Of a stretch of 64,000 nt of DNA, positions 1-13,156 are shown piece after piece; position 1 is the stretch's first letter; the number at the start of each line of letters is the position of its first letter. A program made the translations under genes and the position numbers. This DNA comes from Norana najaformis (Eukaryota > Annelida > Clitellata > Crassiclitellata > Hormogastridae): contig OZ029928.1 of NCBI GenBank assembly GCA_964023275.1, forward strand, positions 14,674,802 through 14,738,801. Reading direction: 5' to 3'. The notes under the pieces are model-generated. The model did not search any database, was not told the DNA's origin, and saw nothing but the letters and a program-made list of their open reading frames with translations.

Positions 1-580
1 AATGGAAATACTTTAACTTTTAAAAAGTAATATTTCAACATTTGCAGTATTTCTACTTTGTTACAACTGATACTTTTACGTCCATTACTTGTTGCTTTAT
101 GCACTAACAGACCGACGATATATACAAGAATGGGCAGAAACATTGGAAGGGACAGAAACATAGACAGGAAGACAAGAGACTTAGTGAAGCCTACTATGGA
201 TAGAGAAGTCAGACGTTGATTATTGAGTTGATATAATGGCCAAATGACAAGAAAGGGCTCCTGTTCTGCAAGAAATGATCATGAAACTGAGACACTGCCA
301 TTATATGACACTGTCTTATTACTGCGCTGAGGTTAAGTGTCAGATGGTTTGAAATCACATGAGCTGTTGGTGTCAGTTAGATGTCCTCACCACACATGGA
401 CAAGAGTAATTGAGTCCAGCCTGACCCTGCTGAATTTGGGGCTGCACATGGTCTGGAGATGTGTCCAGAATAGGTATGTTTCGCAGCATGTTGTGGAAAC
501 AGCAACGCCCCAGAGCAAGGCAAGCTACAGATGTAAATGTGCACATTTTCTTTAGCAGTAGTAAGGATCTCACCATGTAG

Positions 581-803
581 GCTCTACCATGCTCATTTTT
601 CAGTGAATTAATCAGCTGAGATCCTTCACTACTACTGCTCATTTGAATGGGTGCCACGCCTTTTAAGATCCCCATGTACAGACTGTGCTAGCCCAAGATT
701 AAAATCTCAGAATAAGCAACAACCGGGATGCAAACTGGCATCCTGACATGCAGAGATGCCTTGATGTATGCATTAACCGATGTAGCTAACCAGGCCAGTA
801 TGG
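581..803 (-). repeat. tRNA-derived SINE, family T1
   Basis: On the minus strand this reads as a tRNA-like head, with an A-box-like TGGTTAGCTACATCGGTTAA and a B-box-like region further on, followed by an unrelated body. The same sequence recurs at 24548-24798 and 58025-58240, with a partial copy at 58440-58535. The recurrence, not the boxes alone, is the main support. Confidence 0.65.
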
Positions 804-2017
804 TTTTGATGAGTTGGTATCAGTCACTGCACTGAGTGTTTGATTATTGGCTGGTTTTAAATCACATGATCAATTGCTATTGAGCACTGTAGCGAGTGTT
901 TAAGTTGCAGATGATGTGAAGTTGCATGATTAATTGCTTCAGAAGGGACATACATAGAAACGATGGGCTCTAGTATTTAGAGTTCAATTTCATGTTTTGA
1001 TCATATCATAGGCCAGGCAAAACAGTTGGCCTGGATAGAACAGAGTATGATACAGAAACTGAGGGAGGCATGTTACTGATAAAGGATGATGAATGATAAA
1101 GGATGATGGTTGATAAAGAGGAAGAAGGATGATGACTTGCTGACATATTGACAGAATTGGTAGCCTCTGCATTTAACCTTTGACCTAAATTCTTTAATAT
1201 ACGACCTGAACTCTAATCCTGGGCTTGCCATGTTTAATCGAAGTAAATGGCATTTTGAAACTGTATGATATGTTGGTGGCGATCATCTTAGATGTGTGCA
1301 ATTAAATATAATTGGACTGAATTGCATAAGCAAATTCTTTTGCAATGAATAATAAGACCTATTTTAAGGCAGAGGATATTCCCCATAGACTTAATACTTT
1401 TACTTTTACTTGAGTAAGATCATTGGTGATTGCCTTTACTTAAGTACTTAAGGTTAGGTTTACTCTTACTTAAGTACTTTGCCCAGTACTTGAACAATAG
1501 TGTGTTTGAAAAGAGTTATCTGATCAGTTGTTCAATGCTATGCAGGGCTATGATAATTGTTTGTAGGTAGTAATTTGTGCATAAACAGATAAATATAATG
1601 CACTGATATGAATGCAATTTATGCAGTGATATGGGGGCAAATATACCTCCGGTCAAAGTACCACGATCTGTAAACATTGTCATTTGGGCAGCTGAAATTT
1701 AAGAAATGAAATCAGATCTTGATGGTTATTCAGGTAAATATAGTAAGATGCACACTGAATGTTGAAATCGAGTGCTTGCACTGAAAATGAGGGGAATTAA
1801 CGAACTCGTATCCAGTGATGTAATTCAAAATGATCAGTCCCCCCAGCATGGGGCTGCATGAGTACCCAAGTGGGTCTGTTGTGCTTTATTGGGCTGTGGA
1901 CTGTTCCTTCTTTCCCACAGTTGTGGGCCGTTTACAGTATTATTATATTATTTTTTATCTGACCTACCAGCTCATGTGATCCCTCAGGCATGAAACCTAA
2001 GTGCAGGAACTAGAACA

Positions 2018-2090
2018 GTATGTTTATTAATACTATTAGTATGTTTATTAATGCTATTATTATGTTTATTAATACTATTAGTATTGTTAG
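2018..2090. repeat. Short AT-rich tandem repeat
   Basis: Three near copies of a ~24-bp unit (TATGTTTATTAATACTATTAG) end about 30 bp upstream of the splice acceptor of the first ARIH2 coding exon. Confidence 0.75.
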
Positions 2091-2126
2091 TCATTGTTTG
2101 CCACTGAGCTGATTTACTTGTAGATA

Positions 2127-5100
2127 ATGTCTCAAGACATGGCAAGCCAAGCTTCTCTTCCACGCTCATTATCCAGTGGTAGTCACAGCGACATGGATGA
2201 CGATGAATATAATGCAGATATCCGTGACTATTATGAGGACTTAGATGACACCGAGATGGAAAACAAGAAAGAAGATGACCCAGAGTATTTTGAGTTTGAG
2301 CTCTTAAATGTGGAAGATGTTGAGAGGCTGCTTAACGAGAATGTCGAAGCAGTCTGCAAAGCCATCAACGTAAGAACTTTTTGAAATATGAGGAATCTTT
2401 GTAAAGAATTTAGTCTGGATCTAATTTTATCTAATTGGGAAACTTCTGTAACGCCCTCATCGTCATGCACAAGCTAATTCAATAGGAATCTTTGTAAACA
2501 GTTTAGTTTGGGTCGATCTAATTTTATCTAATCGGGAAACCTCTGTAACGCCCTCATCGTCATGCACAAGCTAATTCAATTTCCAAAATCGTAATCCTTT
2601 GGGCTGAACATGTTGGGTCAATGATTGGCAGACTGGTAAAGGACTACAAGTAATCTGAAAAAGATGAGTGTTTCACTCTGACCTGAACGTCCAAAGTGGA
2701 CAGAAATGGGCAGTAAGTTCCAGAGCCTTGGACCAGCAGATATGACGCATGGGAACCCAGTACGTTATGGTTTGAGGTACACAAGAATTGAAACGTATTG
2801 TAAACTAGTGCGCCTTTTTAAAAATGCTCTTACTCAGTTTACTTGCTGTTGACTTGTGTCTCGTAGGATTAACAAACTGAACTGGATTTGTATTTAAAAG
2901 ATTAGTTATTTTAAACGATTATTATGTAGAATTCTGCTGAGATATCTACAGTTCTGCTCCATTCTGGTTGCCCAATAAACTTCATGGCAACCAGCTTGAA
3001 TCCCTCCTGTTCAAATCGCTTAATGATGTCACCGACAATTCCACGATGAACAGCTGAGGTTCACTTTAAGGTTTTTCAGCAAGAAATGCATAACTTACAA
3101 ACTGGACTGTTTCTGTTAACATGTTAGAAACTGCGCAGTAAAATTGGCCACCTTAGCAATCAAACGACGGGACATCTTTTCTTAACTTCTCAGTGTGTTC
3201 TCATTTCCTCATTTACTACTGTAGAGGTGCTCATTTACTGACCCCTAAGGGAAAGAGGGCCGGGCTGGTATTCCATGTATAGTGACCCATCCAACTACTA
3301 ACTTGGCTTAACTTTACTGCACCTGTCAATAACGCATCAACAACCTTAAGCAGCCACCTGGCATTGTTGATAGCACATTCTAAATCTTCTGACATCTGGT
3401 GTCGGTTTTTGCAACCACTCTCTAAGTTTTCCATTATCCAAATAGTAGCAGGTGTACGTGTCTATCATCATCATTTTTCCTTCATGAGGTGACTGACTTG
3501 TTAATACTTGTGGGTCTTCCTCTGAGGCGGTTGTAAAAGCTCACACTAAATGTTTCAAGTTATGTTTATGTGATTCCATCATGTCGCAATTTGTTCGTGT
3601 TCTTAGGTGTTGCCAGCACTTGCGAAGGTCTTACTTCACACTCAGAAGTGGTTTATTCTGGACATCATCTCGAAACATCGAAAAGATCCAAACAAGCTTC
3701 TGGTGGACTCGCGCATTTTTCCAGAAAAAGTGTCTGTGAGTGTTTGATTTCTGGTGTTTTTCGATGCTTGAATCTAGTCGAATCTTGGAACTTCTATGGC
3801 ACCGTTATATGAATGCACTAGGCATTAATCAGTGGGACTCCTAAGCAGCTTTGCGATCCAGCCAATTCCAAGTGTCAGCCCATGAGACGAAAAGCCTAAG
3901 GAGGACAAGCATGGTTAAATGAATTCTTGAGTTGAGAATGGAAAGACACCAAGGAAAAGATTATGGAGGTATATTCTGCCCTTGTTTGGGTCGAGGAATG
4001 TAGTGGTGCCGTTCTTTGCTGTTTCCTGCAACCCCGTCTGGCCCCTTCCCCCATCCCCAGCTGGTACTTTGATCTCTTGTGGGTTGTGAGCAGTTGGAAA
4101 TGTACATAAAGTAAGTAAACCTAAAATGTACTGAATGTCCAGTACTTGGAGTACTGAATAAGTAAATTTAGTATGTAAATTATAAATTTAGTATGATAAA
4201 TAAATGTACTGTCTAGTAACTTATACAATGTGATAAATGTATTTTAAAATGTAATTAATAGATTTCATATCTAACAATGAAGTTTATTGTCTGATAAATG
4301 AATTCATTATGTTGTAAGTAAATTTACTGTTTAGTAAATTGGTTATTATAATGTTATGCATGTTTGTCAGCTGCCGATAATTGTAATGATGGTGAAGGTG
4401 ATATATTTTGTGAAATTTCTTGTCTTGACAGGAAATGAAAACTCCAAAGAACTTCATCTGTCCAGTGTGCATGCAGAAAAGCACCGTGGACCACGTTCTT
4501 GGTTTGACATGTGGCCACCTGTTCTGTCGCGACTGCTGGCAAATGTACTTCCAAGTGCAGATACAGTCTGGCATGTCTACTGGTCAGTACCTTAGACAAA
4601 ATGAGCATTTGGTATCGGTAAAATGTTACCTCAGTTTTATTCGCAATCTCTTGAAGTGGTGCTGTAGAAATTAGCAATTACAATTAGATATGGTGCGTGG
4701 TCAAGGGAAATTCTTCAGAGGCACTCATGAACAGGTAACAAAGAAGCACGATTGAACTGAAGTGAAATAGAGGCCAAGAATCGTAATTGTAAACTCGAGA
4801 TTTCTACTGCACCCAACGAAAGCTAAGTTGCAGTAACCAGCTTATTCACAGGCGCTCAGTCAAAACAGAATCAGTAGGCAAGAAGGGTTCAGTTCGAGGT
4901 CGATATCTAAGAGTCGGGCAGGCAGGCAGTTGGACAGCTATGGTGGGTGGTGCTTGGAATTCGATCTACGGGATAGATGAGGGGAAGAACAGGGGAAGAA
5001 AGGTCAATACTAAGTCTACTGTTGAGTTATATTATCCTGAAGAGGCTGTATACAAATTGACTGACTGGCTGACTGAGTGAAAGAGTGAATGAAAGAATCT

Positions 5101-8100
5101 TGGGGAAGGCTTTCATACACAGTAAACTTTAATACGTCTTAAGGAAACGGCAGCAATGAATAAACGCCTGATTCTGTTTTACTTACAGCAATCGAGTGCA
5201 TGGGTAAAGGTTGCAATATTCTTGTCCACGAAGACTTCGTATTGAGCTTGCTCTCAAACTCGCACCTGCGAGACAAGTATCAGGAATACACATTCAGTGA
5301 TCATGTCAAGGTAAAAATGAATTCTGTCATGTCTGCAATGTGTATTTTGTAAAAAAATTTGCCAGTTTGGACCATCTACCAAATTTCATCACCAAACGCT
5401 TTTGAGAAGCTAATAAATTAATGTAAAGTTGCACTTAGCTTTGAGAAATCGTTTATTACAGAGTCATCCTGAACTGCGTTTTTGTCCTGGCCCAAACTGC
5501 CCAGTCGTCGTACGTGCCAAGGTCTGCAAGGCCAAACGAGTCATCTGCAACTCTTGTTCCACATCATTTTGGTAATGCACTTATTCCTCTCTATTTTATT
5601 TGTGAAATTTACCCTGTTTTGTTGCTTGTAAAAAATAATCACTGAGGAATTGCATAGTTTTTGTGTTCTGCTCCTAATTTTTGCACAGTTTTCTTAGTGA
5701 AACGGTTGAGATCATGTTGATGATTTCTTTAATGATTCCCAGCACAGTGGAAGAATATAACTTGTTTAGGAATTGACTAACTTACTTTAAATACTGATGC
5801 AGTTTTGCGGTTTTTGTTTTGAAATGATTATTGTGATAAGTTTTGAAAGGAATTTAATTGCTTTTAGGCATTATGTAATATAAAACTGATGGATGGTGTA
5901 ACTGATCAGTTTGCTTGAATTTTGATTGTAATAAATATGTAGTTCTATTCAGAGTGATGATTTTGGCTTTCAAATGTGGAAATTTAGCTAGAGCTCTGTT
6001 CTAACAGAAATTAGATTCATTTACGTCTGATCGTAAAATGTTGATTTTCTTTTTCAGCTTCAGGTGTGGCATTGACTACCATGCTCCAACGGACTGTGAC
6101 ACCATCAAGAAATGGCTGACAAAATGTGCTGATGATTCCGAAACTGCCAACTACATCAGTGCTCACACTAAGGACGTGAGTTGACAGTCGTATGCTGTTC
6201 ACAGATTATTTTGTTTGCATTGTTTTCTGTTGTCCGCAAGCCATAAGTCTTTCTATCTAGCATATGCGGTTTTTTATTGTCCACAAGCCATAAGTCTTTC
6301 TATCTAGCATATGCGGTTTTTTATTGTCCACAAGCCATAAGTCTTTCTGTCTAGCATATGCACTGTGTATTTTTGTATTGTCTGCAAGCCATAGGTATTT
6401 CTGTCTAGCATATGCGGTTTGTATTTTTGTATTGTTTTGCAAGCCATAGGTCTTTCTGTCTAGCATATGCGGTTTGTATTTTCGTATTGTCTGCAAGCCA
6501 TAGGTCTTTCTGTCTACCATATGCGGTTTGTATTTTCATATTGTCTGCAGGCCGTAGGTCTTTCTGTCTAGCATATGTGGTTTGTATTTTTGTATTGTCC
6601 ACAAGCCATAAGTCTCTGTCTAGCGTATGCGCTATGTATTTTCGTACTGTCTGCAAGCCATAAGTCTTTCTGTCTAGCATATTACATGAACATGGCAGTT
6701 GCCAGTCATTGCTTTGGCATCAAAATCTGAACCCAAATGGAACCTATTCAGTATTTGAGAAATTTCGGCCGATCGTTGACTCTTTCTTTTGTGTTTCAGT
6801 GTCCGAAATGTCACGTTTGTATTGAGAAAAACGGTGGCTGTAATCACATGCAGTGTTCCAAGTGCAAACACGACTTCTGCTGGATGTGCTTAGGAGGTAG
6901 ATTGGACTTGTTTCTTTTGACGGGCCGCGTATTAGATTTAACGTTGCTGACAGACCGTGGATTGGATTTCATTTATTGGTGTTCAAATAGACCATTGTTT
7001 AGATTTAACTTGTTTCTGCTGTAGATCATAGATTAGAGTTAGTGTATTCCAGCTGAACGAATGTTCTTAAGATCAGAGTAAGGTAAAACTTCCATGTTCC
7101 TAGTTTAATGTAGGGGAGGTGCGCAACTCCTTTTCTTGCCCTTAAACCGGCAGTGAACGAATCCCAAGGTCTTGGGCACAGGGCCAGTGCATCGCAGGAC
7201 TTGCTGTTTTACCTCCAAGCTTATGAACCATACAGCAAATTATACTGCTTGATGACAGAGGCACAGTGTGTGCAAACCACGCCTATGGTCATTACATGGA
7301 GTTGAACCCACAACTGCTTCACCAAATGCATTACCTTTAGACCACCATGCCGCAAAAAGATTAACTGTAATTGGCAGACCATTGAATTTTTTTAATTTTT
7401 AAGATGTCTGCTTGTGGGATGTGATTTTCCAAGCATTCTTTGTCTTAGGGACTGGTTCTGCATGAGCTGCAGCAGATGATTAGGCAAGTAAGTAAGATAT
7501 TTGTTAACACGCCACATGTTATCGGCCAAGTGAGGAATCATGGGCGAAGACACATTTTTTTATAAGTCTGCAATAGCGAACTGTTGCTGTTTGTGTTTTG
7601 AGACTGGAAGTCGCACGGGAGCGAGTATTACGAGTGCAGTCGCTACAAAGAGAACCCAAACATTGCAAACGAGTCTGCTCATGCACAGGCACGGGAGGCT
7701 CTCAAGAAGTATCTGTTCTACTTTGAGAGGGTAAGTTCATAGCTACCTTACGTATTTTCAGACATTTTTCATCATCTGTAACATTTCAGTCAAATTCAAA
7801 TTGCTCAGTATTCTGCAGATTCCCTTAATCACAAATTAAGCAGATTTGCATCATTTTAGGCAGCAGAAGAGCTTGGCCTCCATCTTAATTTCTATTCTTA
7901 GCATGTCAAGACTGTATTCTTTAGCCAGGGTTTGGTCAGAAAAGCTGAAGTCTTGAAAGAGTGCTCTACAGAGCTTGTATTATGTACATTTGGTTACAGT
8001 GGGAGAATCATGCGAAGAGCCTTAAGCTGGAGGAACAGACGCTGAACAAGATCAAGTGTCGCATTGACGATAAGGTGATGAAAAGCAGTGGAACTTGGAT

Positions 8101-10279
8101 TGACTGGCAATACCTCCTGCAAGCAGCCGACCTGCTGAAAAAGGTAGGATAGAGTTTTCGTAGCTGTATCTAAACTAAATTGGCTGTGGATGTTACAGTA
8201 TAATTGACAGTAAGTTATATTAATAACTATAATAATTTGTACTCCTGGTATTGTATCCAAAAGTTCTCTGTGTCTCCACACCCTTGTGTTTTATCATTTA
8301 GGTAATAAAATCTAATTTAATCTGAAGACTTCTATAGTGCCGTTATCATAATGCCCAAGGCATCAGTCAAATGGTCGCTTCAAGTCAAAATCGCAATCCA
8401 AAGTCATGATCCATTGGAGAAGCCAGGACAAATTCTGATGTCAGATGCAAAACTGACTGTACGGATCTTTTAACGTGCAGGTCTTGGGGGCCAAGGGCTG
8501 ATGTCTGCGCATTCTGGCGATTGTGAGTAAATGATCATTTCTCACCTAGGCTAATGCTCTCCCACACTCTGATAGGATGTTCTTATAGGTGTGAATATAT
8601 AGATTCTTCTTATGTACAAAATCTTATGGGCGTGATTGCACAGATTCTTTGAAGACTTCGTGGAGGATTTAAGGAAATAAATTGGCTTCTGAGCACTAGA
8701 AGCACTAACAGCCAATACACTTTTTCTGATGGATTGTTTCTAGCATGGCTAAATGTAATAAATTTTCAACTATTCCATTTACCATATGGGATATAAGTGT
8801 GGTTTTACAATTGCTTTGTGTGTGCTTTCTTTTCAGTGTCGCTACACGCTACAGTTTACTTACCCGTATGCGTATTATTTGGAAAAGGGATCTCGAAAAC
8901 AACTTGTAAGTAATTGTTATCATAATCTTGAGATTTCTACAGCGCCCAGCGAAAGCTGAGTCGTGGGAACTAGCTTATTCACAGGCGCTGTGTCAAAACA
9001 AAATTGATAGGCAGAAAGTGTTAGGTTCCAGGCCAGGAGTCAGGCAGGCAGCAGTCGGACGGCTGTTTTGGAAGGTGTTTGAAATTGGAGCTAGAAGATA
9101 AAGGGAAGAGGAAGAATCAGGATAACGTTTTTATACGAAATACTTAACAGATCAGCGTTTACAGTATTTGTCATCTTCAAGATGCTAGTGTAATTAGGCA
9201 AGATGTACTGGATTACGAGTTTGCAAACTGGTGACTAGGACTGTCAGACTGGATTTTTAATCAATTTGCAGTTTGGCTTGCGTGCTGAATTTTCTGGGCA
9301 TTATCCATTGATTGGTGCATTGAATAAAGATCTAAGGTATCTTGAAAATTGTTGCTTAAGACTGCATTGAGTTAAGATATCCGGCATGTATAAATTTAGT
9401 GAGTGGGTTTTATAGGTTCTTTGCTAGTGCTGTATTTGTTTATCTGTTGCAGTTTGAGTATCAGCAGGCACAGCTCGAAGCAGAGGTGGAAAATCTTTCG
9501 TGGAAGGTTGAGCGTGCAGAGATCACCGACAGAGGAGTAAGTTAGCGTTTGACCTATTAAGTCCAGAGGTTGATTAAGATGGAGTTAGAAGTTTGATTTA
9601 TTTAGTCCAAAGGTAAATTACTGTGGGATAAGTTAGAATTTGACCTATTTAGTCAGGATGATTACTGCAGAGTTAGTATTTGACCTATTTAGTCAGACAA
9701 TTACTGCGGGGTAAGTTAGAATTTGACTCATTTAGTCAAGAGATCCAATTCTGAGAGTTAAGTAAGTTATAATTTTAATGTCAAGATCGCCCTCAGGAAA
9801 TTTGATTGGTTTAGCACAGCAATCACTGATATTCTAAGAATAAGATTTGAATTTAATGTAGTTAAATTTTTGCTCTTTCAATCAGGTCTATAAATTTATA
9901 GGTACCATTTCATTGGATAGAATTTGACCCATTTAGATATATGGGACTGTGAGACTGAGAGAAAACCCAACCAAAGTCGGAAAAACCGATATATAAGAAA
10001 TCAACTTGGGTCATTAGGCATAAAACGAAATGGTGCATAATTTTTACAGATGTGCAGTATATCACTCAGAAAGTCTTATGTTAAACTTCTGGCTGCATAA
10101 CAAAATCTAACTTGTACCAAAAAATTTGTCGTGGAACTTGGCCAGAATTGAACCTGGGTTGTTTTTGTGGCTTTTTAACGTTAAGGCATGTTGTCGGTTT
10201 TTCACAGGATCTTGAAAATCAGATGGACATTGCCGAGAAGAGGCGTCTTATACTGGTGAAGGATTTTCTTGAAGCTTAG
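2127..10279 (+). CDS. ARIH2: ARIH2 (Ariadne-2/TRIAD1) RBR E3 ubiquitin ligase, 12 coding exons
   Basis: An RBR-type E3 ligase: RING1 binds an E2, ubiquitin moves to a cysteine in RING2 and then to substrate. In known animals the family works with neddylated cullin-RING ligases, mainly CRL5. Coding exons: 2127-2369, 3607-3735, 4432-4582, 5189-5310, 5462-5571, 6058-6175, 6800-6896, 7603-7730, 8000-8143, 8837-8905, 9453-9536, 10208-10279. They join in phase to 488 residues, close to the ~490 usual for vertebrate ARIH2. Order: acidic N-terminus (exon 1), RING1 ([13 protein letters not shown]; exons 3-4), IBR (exons 5-6), RING2 (exons 7-8) with the catalytic Cys in GGCNHM (codon 6839-6841), then the helical Ariadne domain (exons 9-12). 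Phrases such as [19 protein letters not shown] and [11 protein letters not shown] point to ARIH2 over ARIH1. The start is the first ATG after an acceptor at 2121-2123. No defect is seen. It converges on UPF2. Confidence 0.95.
2391..2580. repeat. Tandem duplication of ~94 bp, intron 1 of ARIH2
   Basis: Two adjacent copies (about 2391-2481 and 2485-2580) share GGAATCTTTGTAAA and CGCCCTCATCGTCATGCAC. The sequence resembles the short dispersed element R3 (compare 8310-8420 and 41130-41215). Confidence 0.75.
4110..4345. repeat. Degenerate AT-rich tandem repeat, ARIH2 intron 2
   Basis: A run of imperfect units built on words such as AAATTTAGTATG and TTTACTGT..AGTAA, lying just upstream of the RING1 exon. 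Copies are too diverged to give a sure unit length. Confidence 0.4.
4779..5010 (-). mobile_element. Non-LTR retrotransposon/SINE 3' end, family R1
   Basis: In the minus direction this reads toward a CGCTGTAGAAATCTCGAG 3' end like the copies that finish in (GATTAC)n. Shared words are CAGCTTATTCACAGGCGCTC and CAGTCAAAACA. At least ten more copies lie in the window. This one has no visible ORF. Confidence 0.65.
6240..6690. repeat. ~54-60-bp minisatellite, ARIH2 intron 6
   Basis: About nine copies of a unit containing AAGTCTTTCTGTCTAGCATA and TGCGGTTTGTATTTT fill most of the intron between the IBR and RING2 exons. Open frames in it (for example 6257-6520 minus) repeat every unit and are artefacts of the repeat. 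Confidence 0.85.
7105..7358 (-). repeat. tRNA-derived SINE, family T2
   Basis: Its end reads on the minus strand as a tRNA-like head (GCATGGTGGTCTAAAGGTAA, then GGGTTCAACTC as B box). Body words such as GGGCACAGGGCCAGTGCATC recur in the copies at 17945-18188, 21186-21577 and 28019-28293. It lies in the intron before ARIH2 exon 8. Confidence 0.7.
8310..8420. repeat. Short dispersed element R3
   Basis: A block with ACTTCTATAGTGCCGTTATC and AAGGCATCAGTCAAATGGTC. Similar blocks occur at 20035-20110, 35685-35760, 36310-36390, 41130-41215, 43855-43910, 51470-51535 and 62900-62960. The class is unknown; it could be the tail of a SINE. Confidence 0.5.
8920..9140 (-). mobile_element. Non-LTR retrotransposon/SINE 3' end, family R1
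   Basis: Same family as 4779-5010 and 11635-11855, with matching CTTATTCACAGGCGCT and AGTCAGGCAGGCAG wording. It lies in the intron between ARIH2 exons 10 and 11. Confidence 0.65.
9537..9760. repeat. ~43-60-bp tandem repeat starting at an ARIH2 donor
   Basis: Four or five imperfect copies of a unit containing GTAAGTTAG..TTTGACC(T/C)ATTTAGTC begin directly at the 5' splice site of exon 11 (donor at 9537). Two further GTAAGTTAGA-like words appear at about 9628 and 9711, so the donor itself may be partly copied in the repeat. Confidence 0.65.
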
Positions 10280-11634
10280 TGTAAGCTCCTGCACTGAAGG
10301 AAACATTTGTGCAAGGATTGACTGCATACGGTTACTGCAACTTTTTATTTGCAGGAACTTGTAGGGAATCATGAACAGTCATTTTTTCTAAGGCTCCTGG
10401 CATTCAGATTGTATCATAGAGGAATTACAGTGCATTTTAGCTGTTGTGCAACAAATCAATGATAGAAAGATAAGTTTTTGTGACATCTTTGCAATGTTTT
10501 ATTCAGCTATACCACTGGATGACAGAAAGTTAAGTTTTTGTTAAGGATTGTGCGTACATTTGCAATTGTTTGACAGTAGGGCTGCTCTTGTTAGCAGGAT
10601 GAACTTTCTTTTAAGCATCTTTTTCTTTTTACTAATCTAAGTAGTTTGTGTATTTCTTGAAATAGTGTTAAGTATACTACTGTAAATGAAGCCGAACACT
10701 TTTTTTGGAAAAAATATATAAAAATGGATTCTTGATTCGTCACTGTGCTAGAAAAGGCCGTGAGAATTTTATAAGGCACATGTGACCCCGTATTCCTTTC
10801 TGTCAACATACGCAAAATTTAGTTTGGTGTCCTGCATTCTTCCATTACTTTCTTAACCCTTTGCCCACCAGGTATTGTGCACATTTTGGAGCACCTCTGT
10901 TTTCTTGAAGAGGTGCTATATAAAATGTATGCCTGTGATTACAAAATTACAATTGTACTCAAAGCCATGTTTGGGGTCAGTTAGTTTGTCCTTCTTAATC
11001 AAAAGGTCTTGTAATTCTTTATCATGAACAAAAATGTGTGCAATGTGTGAAGCAGTGTTCTGATAGTTAAGATTTGTAGCAATCAAGAATTTTAAGTGTA
11101 TCTCATCTCGTTAATATCTTTAATATTGATCAGCTGGAAACGTCTGTTCCACGCTCGCCTACTCTGTGAATTAAGAGATCAGACAATTCTGTAAATTTTA
11201 AAATAGTTCATATATGTATATACACAGTATATATGTATACAGTATAAGCAAGAATTGTAAAGGCAAGTTCTGGAGCAAATCCCTTGGTGCGGATTTCAAG
11301 GCTTGAACTGGAAGGGCAATTTTTTGTTAAAGCTAGGTACCTAAATTAATGGTAATTTTTAAATTTTGGTGAGCTGGTTGAAATTGATGGTAACTACTTT
11401 GGCTTCTTGAACTGAGAAATGCAGAAAAGTTTTTCATGCATGCTTCTTAGGATGTTTTTCAGTTTTAACCTAGAATCTCATAAACAGTTGTTTAGAGACT
11501 GAGCTTTGTTCTTTTGAATTACCAGTAGTTGGTCTAAATGCACTGACTGCCAGCTTCTTAGAAATTGTGCCAAAGTCAACTGATTACATTCTGTGAGATA
11601 TGTTCTGTGATTGTAGAAAGAAATTGGTGGTCAT

Positions 11635-11855
11635 GATCGTAATCCCGAGATTTCTACAGCGCCCAATGAAAGCCGCACCACAGGGACCAGCTTATTCACA
11701 GGCGCTGAATCAAAACAAAATCTATACGCAAAAGTTTTTGATTCCAGGTCAAGATCCAAGAGTCAGGCAGAGAGACAGCTGGGAGGCTACAGTGGGTGAT
11801 GTTTGGGATTGGAGTGGAAAGAGGGATGAGGAAGGAGGGAGTCAGGATAACTGAA
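11635..11855 (-). mobile_element. Non-LTR retrotransposon/SINE 3' end, family R1
   Basis: It matches the other R1 copies across CCAGCTTATTCACAGGCGCT, the GATCCAAGAGTCAGGCAG block and the GGAAGGAGGGAGTCAGGATAA end. The preceding ATCGTAATC is the reverse complement of a degenerate (GATTAC)n tail. Confidence 0.7.
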
Positions 11856-12073
11856 ATCTTTGTTGATTTGAGGTCACTGAAGAAGAGAAGTAACCTAAGC
11901 AAACCCTGAGAGGAACCGTGAAGTGTTTGACTATTCTTGGCCTGTGAGGGCGAGTTGACAGTTTGATTTTCCCACCCACGATGTACTTATGTACCCTAGT
12001 TCGCTAGGGGTGCAGAAATAGCAAAACACCCTTCTGCCCGGAGGGGATTTCAGTCCATCATGCCAACTAGACT

Positions 12074-12258
12074 TTGAGGCACGGTAGCCGACTGGTCAGA
12101 GCGCTTGGCTTGTAAAGCAGAGAGTACAGGTTCAAGCTTCCTCTGAGATGGTTTTTGTTTAGGGACCTCGAGCAAGTCCTCACTCACAGTTGCTCAGCGC
12201 CATCGATTGATGCTTTGTCATTAGATCGTGGCGCTTGATAAATGCAGAAATAAATAAT
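12074..12258 (+). repeat. tRNA-derived SINE, family T3 (tRNA-Thr-like head)
   Basis: The head reads CACGGTAGCCGACTGGTCAG (A box), then a TTGTAAA anticodon-loop-like segment, then ACAGGTTCAAGCTTCCTC (B box). The body (GGGACCTCGAGCAAGTCCT ... ATAAATGCAGAAATAAATAA) recurs at 23735-23835. The cloverleaf is not intact, so this is a SINE, not a tRNA gene. Confidence 0.75.
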
Positions 12259-13150
12259 TGAGGGCATAAAACCTTTATTTGAAACTGAAATCTTTATTTG
12301 AGAACCGAGAATTTATTGATGTTTTGAAAGTGATGTTGCATCAGTCTCTCCTCTCGCGATATCTGCAAGAATTTCTTGCCCCTTGCGTGATCAAACATTT
12401 CCGTCTACAAACCAGTTAGAAATTACAAGGCTTACGGTCATCCAATTCCGAATGTATTCTGACTACAACAGCTCTACAGTGAGGGCAACACAACAAATTG
12501 TTCAGTATTCTGCAGATTCTCTTAATCACAAATGAAGCAACTTGTCATGACTTGAGCCAGTGGAAGAGCTCAGCCTCCACCTTAGATTTTATGCTTATAA
12601 TACCTGACCAACATTCAGGAAAACTAAGCTATAAATACGAACTTAAAATTCAAACTTTCTAAAACACCAGCAGAATACTTGCTAAGTACTTAAGCGACAT
12701 CGCTGTTAGGCCAAAGGAAAGCAGTTTTTCGTTTCACAAGTCCAAAGTAAACGTCCACGCTGCAGTGTCATCAACAACGCCCGACCGTGCTGGTCTAACG
12801 GAAACGGACGCATCGGAACATTGGTCGTTCTCGTTCACTGATTATCCGTCTTTGTTTGGCAAAACATTTCCCTTGTAATCCAACTCTGACATGTTAATGT
12901 CTTGCCATATGGTGGTGATCAGATGGCCAACATACATGAGCGCCTCAGCGTTTTCTAAAAATTTCAGAATAAAACAAATCAGCTACTACTTCGACATACA
13001 GCTACAGTTATATTCAAAATGTTTTCTGAATCTTCTAAAAATTAAAAAATGGCTACTTTGATAAACATACAGCTAGGATTGCATTCAAAATTCTAATAAC
13101 TAGTCTTCAATTTTGAGATTTCCAAACTCCTTTCATATTGCTATTTTTCT

Positions 13151-13156
13151 TTTATT
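13151..13156 (-). promoter_or_regulatory. Candidate UPF2 poly(A) signal
   Basis: AATAAA on the minus strand about 720 bp past the UPF2 stop codon. A weak call, because the hexamer is common in AT-rich DNA. Confidence 0.25.

Larger units (their letters stand above)
1..2123. other. Upstream region of ARIH2 with repeats
   Basis: I see no convincing coding exon here. It holds a tRNA-derived SINE (about 581-803), two related stretches around 320-365 and 825-930 that share wording such as AAATCACATGA, an imperfect ACTTAAGTA-rich palindromic stretch (1395-1490), and a short AT-rich tandem repeat (2018-2090). The first ARIH2 coding exon begins after a splice acceptor at 2121-2123, so at least one non-coding 5' exon and the promoter should lie here or further left, but I cannot locate them. 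Confidence 0.5.

Noticed and set aside
12080..12150. tRNA-Thr gene
   Set aside because: A and B boxes are visible but the stems do not pair properly, and a SINE body follows that recurs elsewhere.
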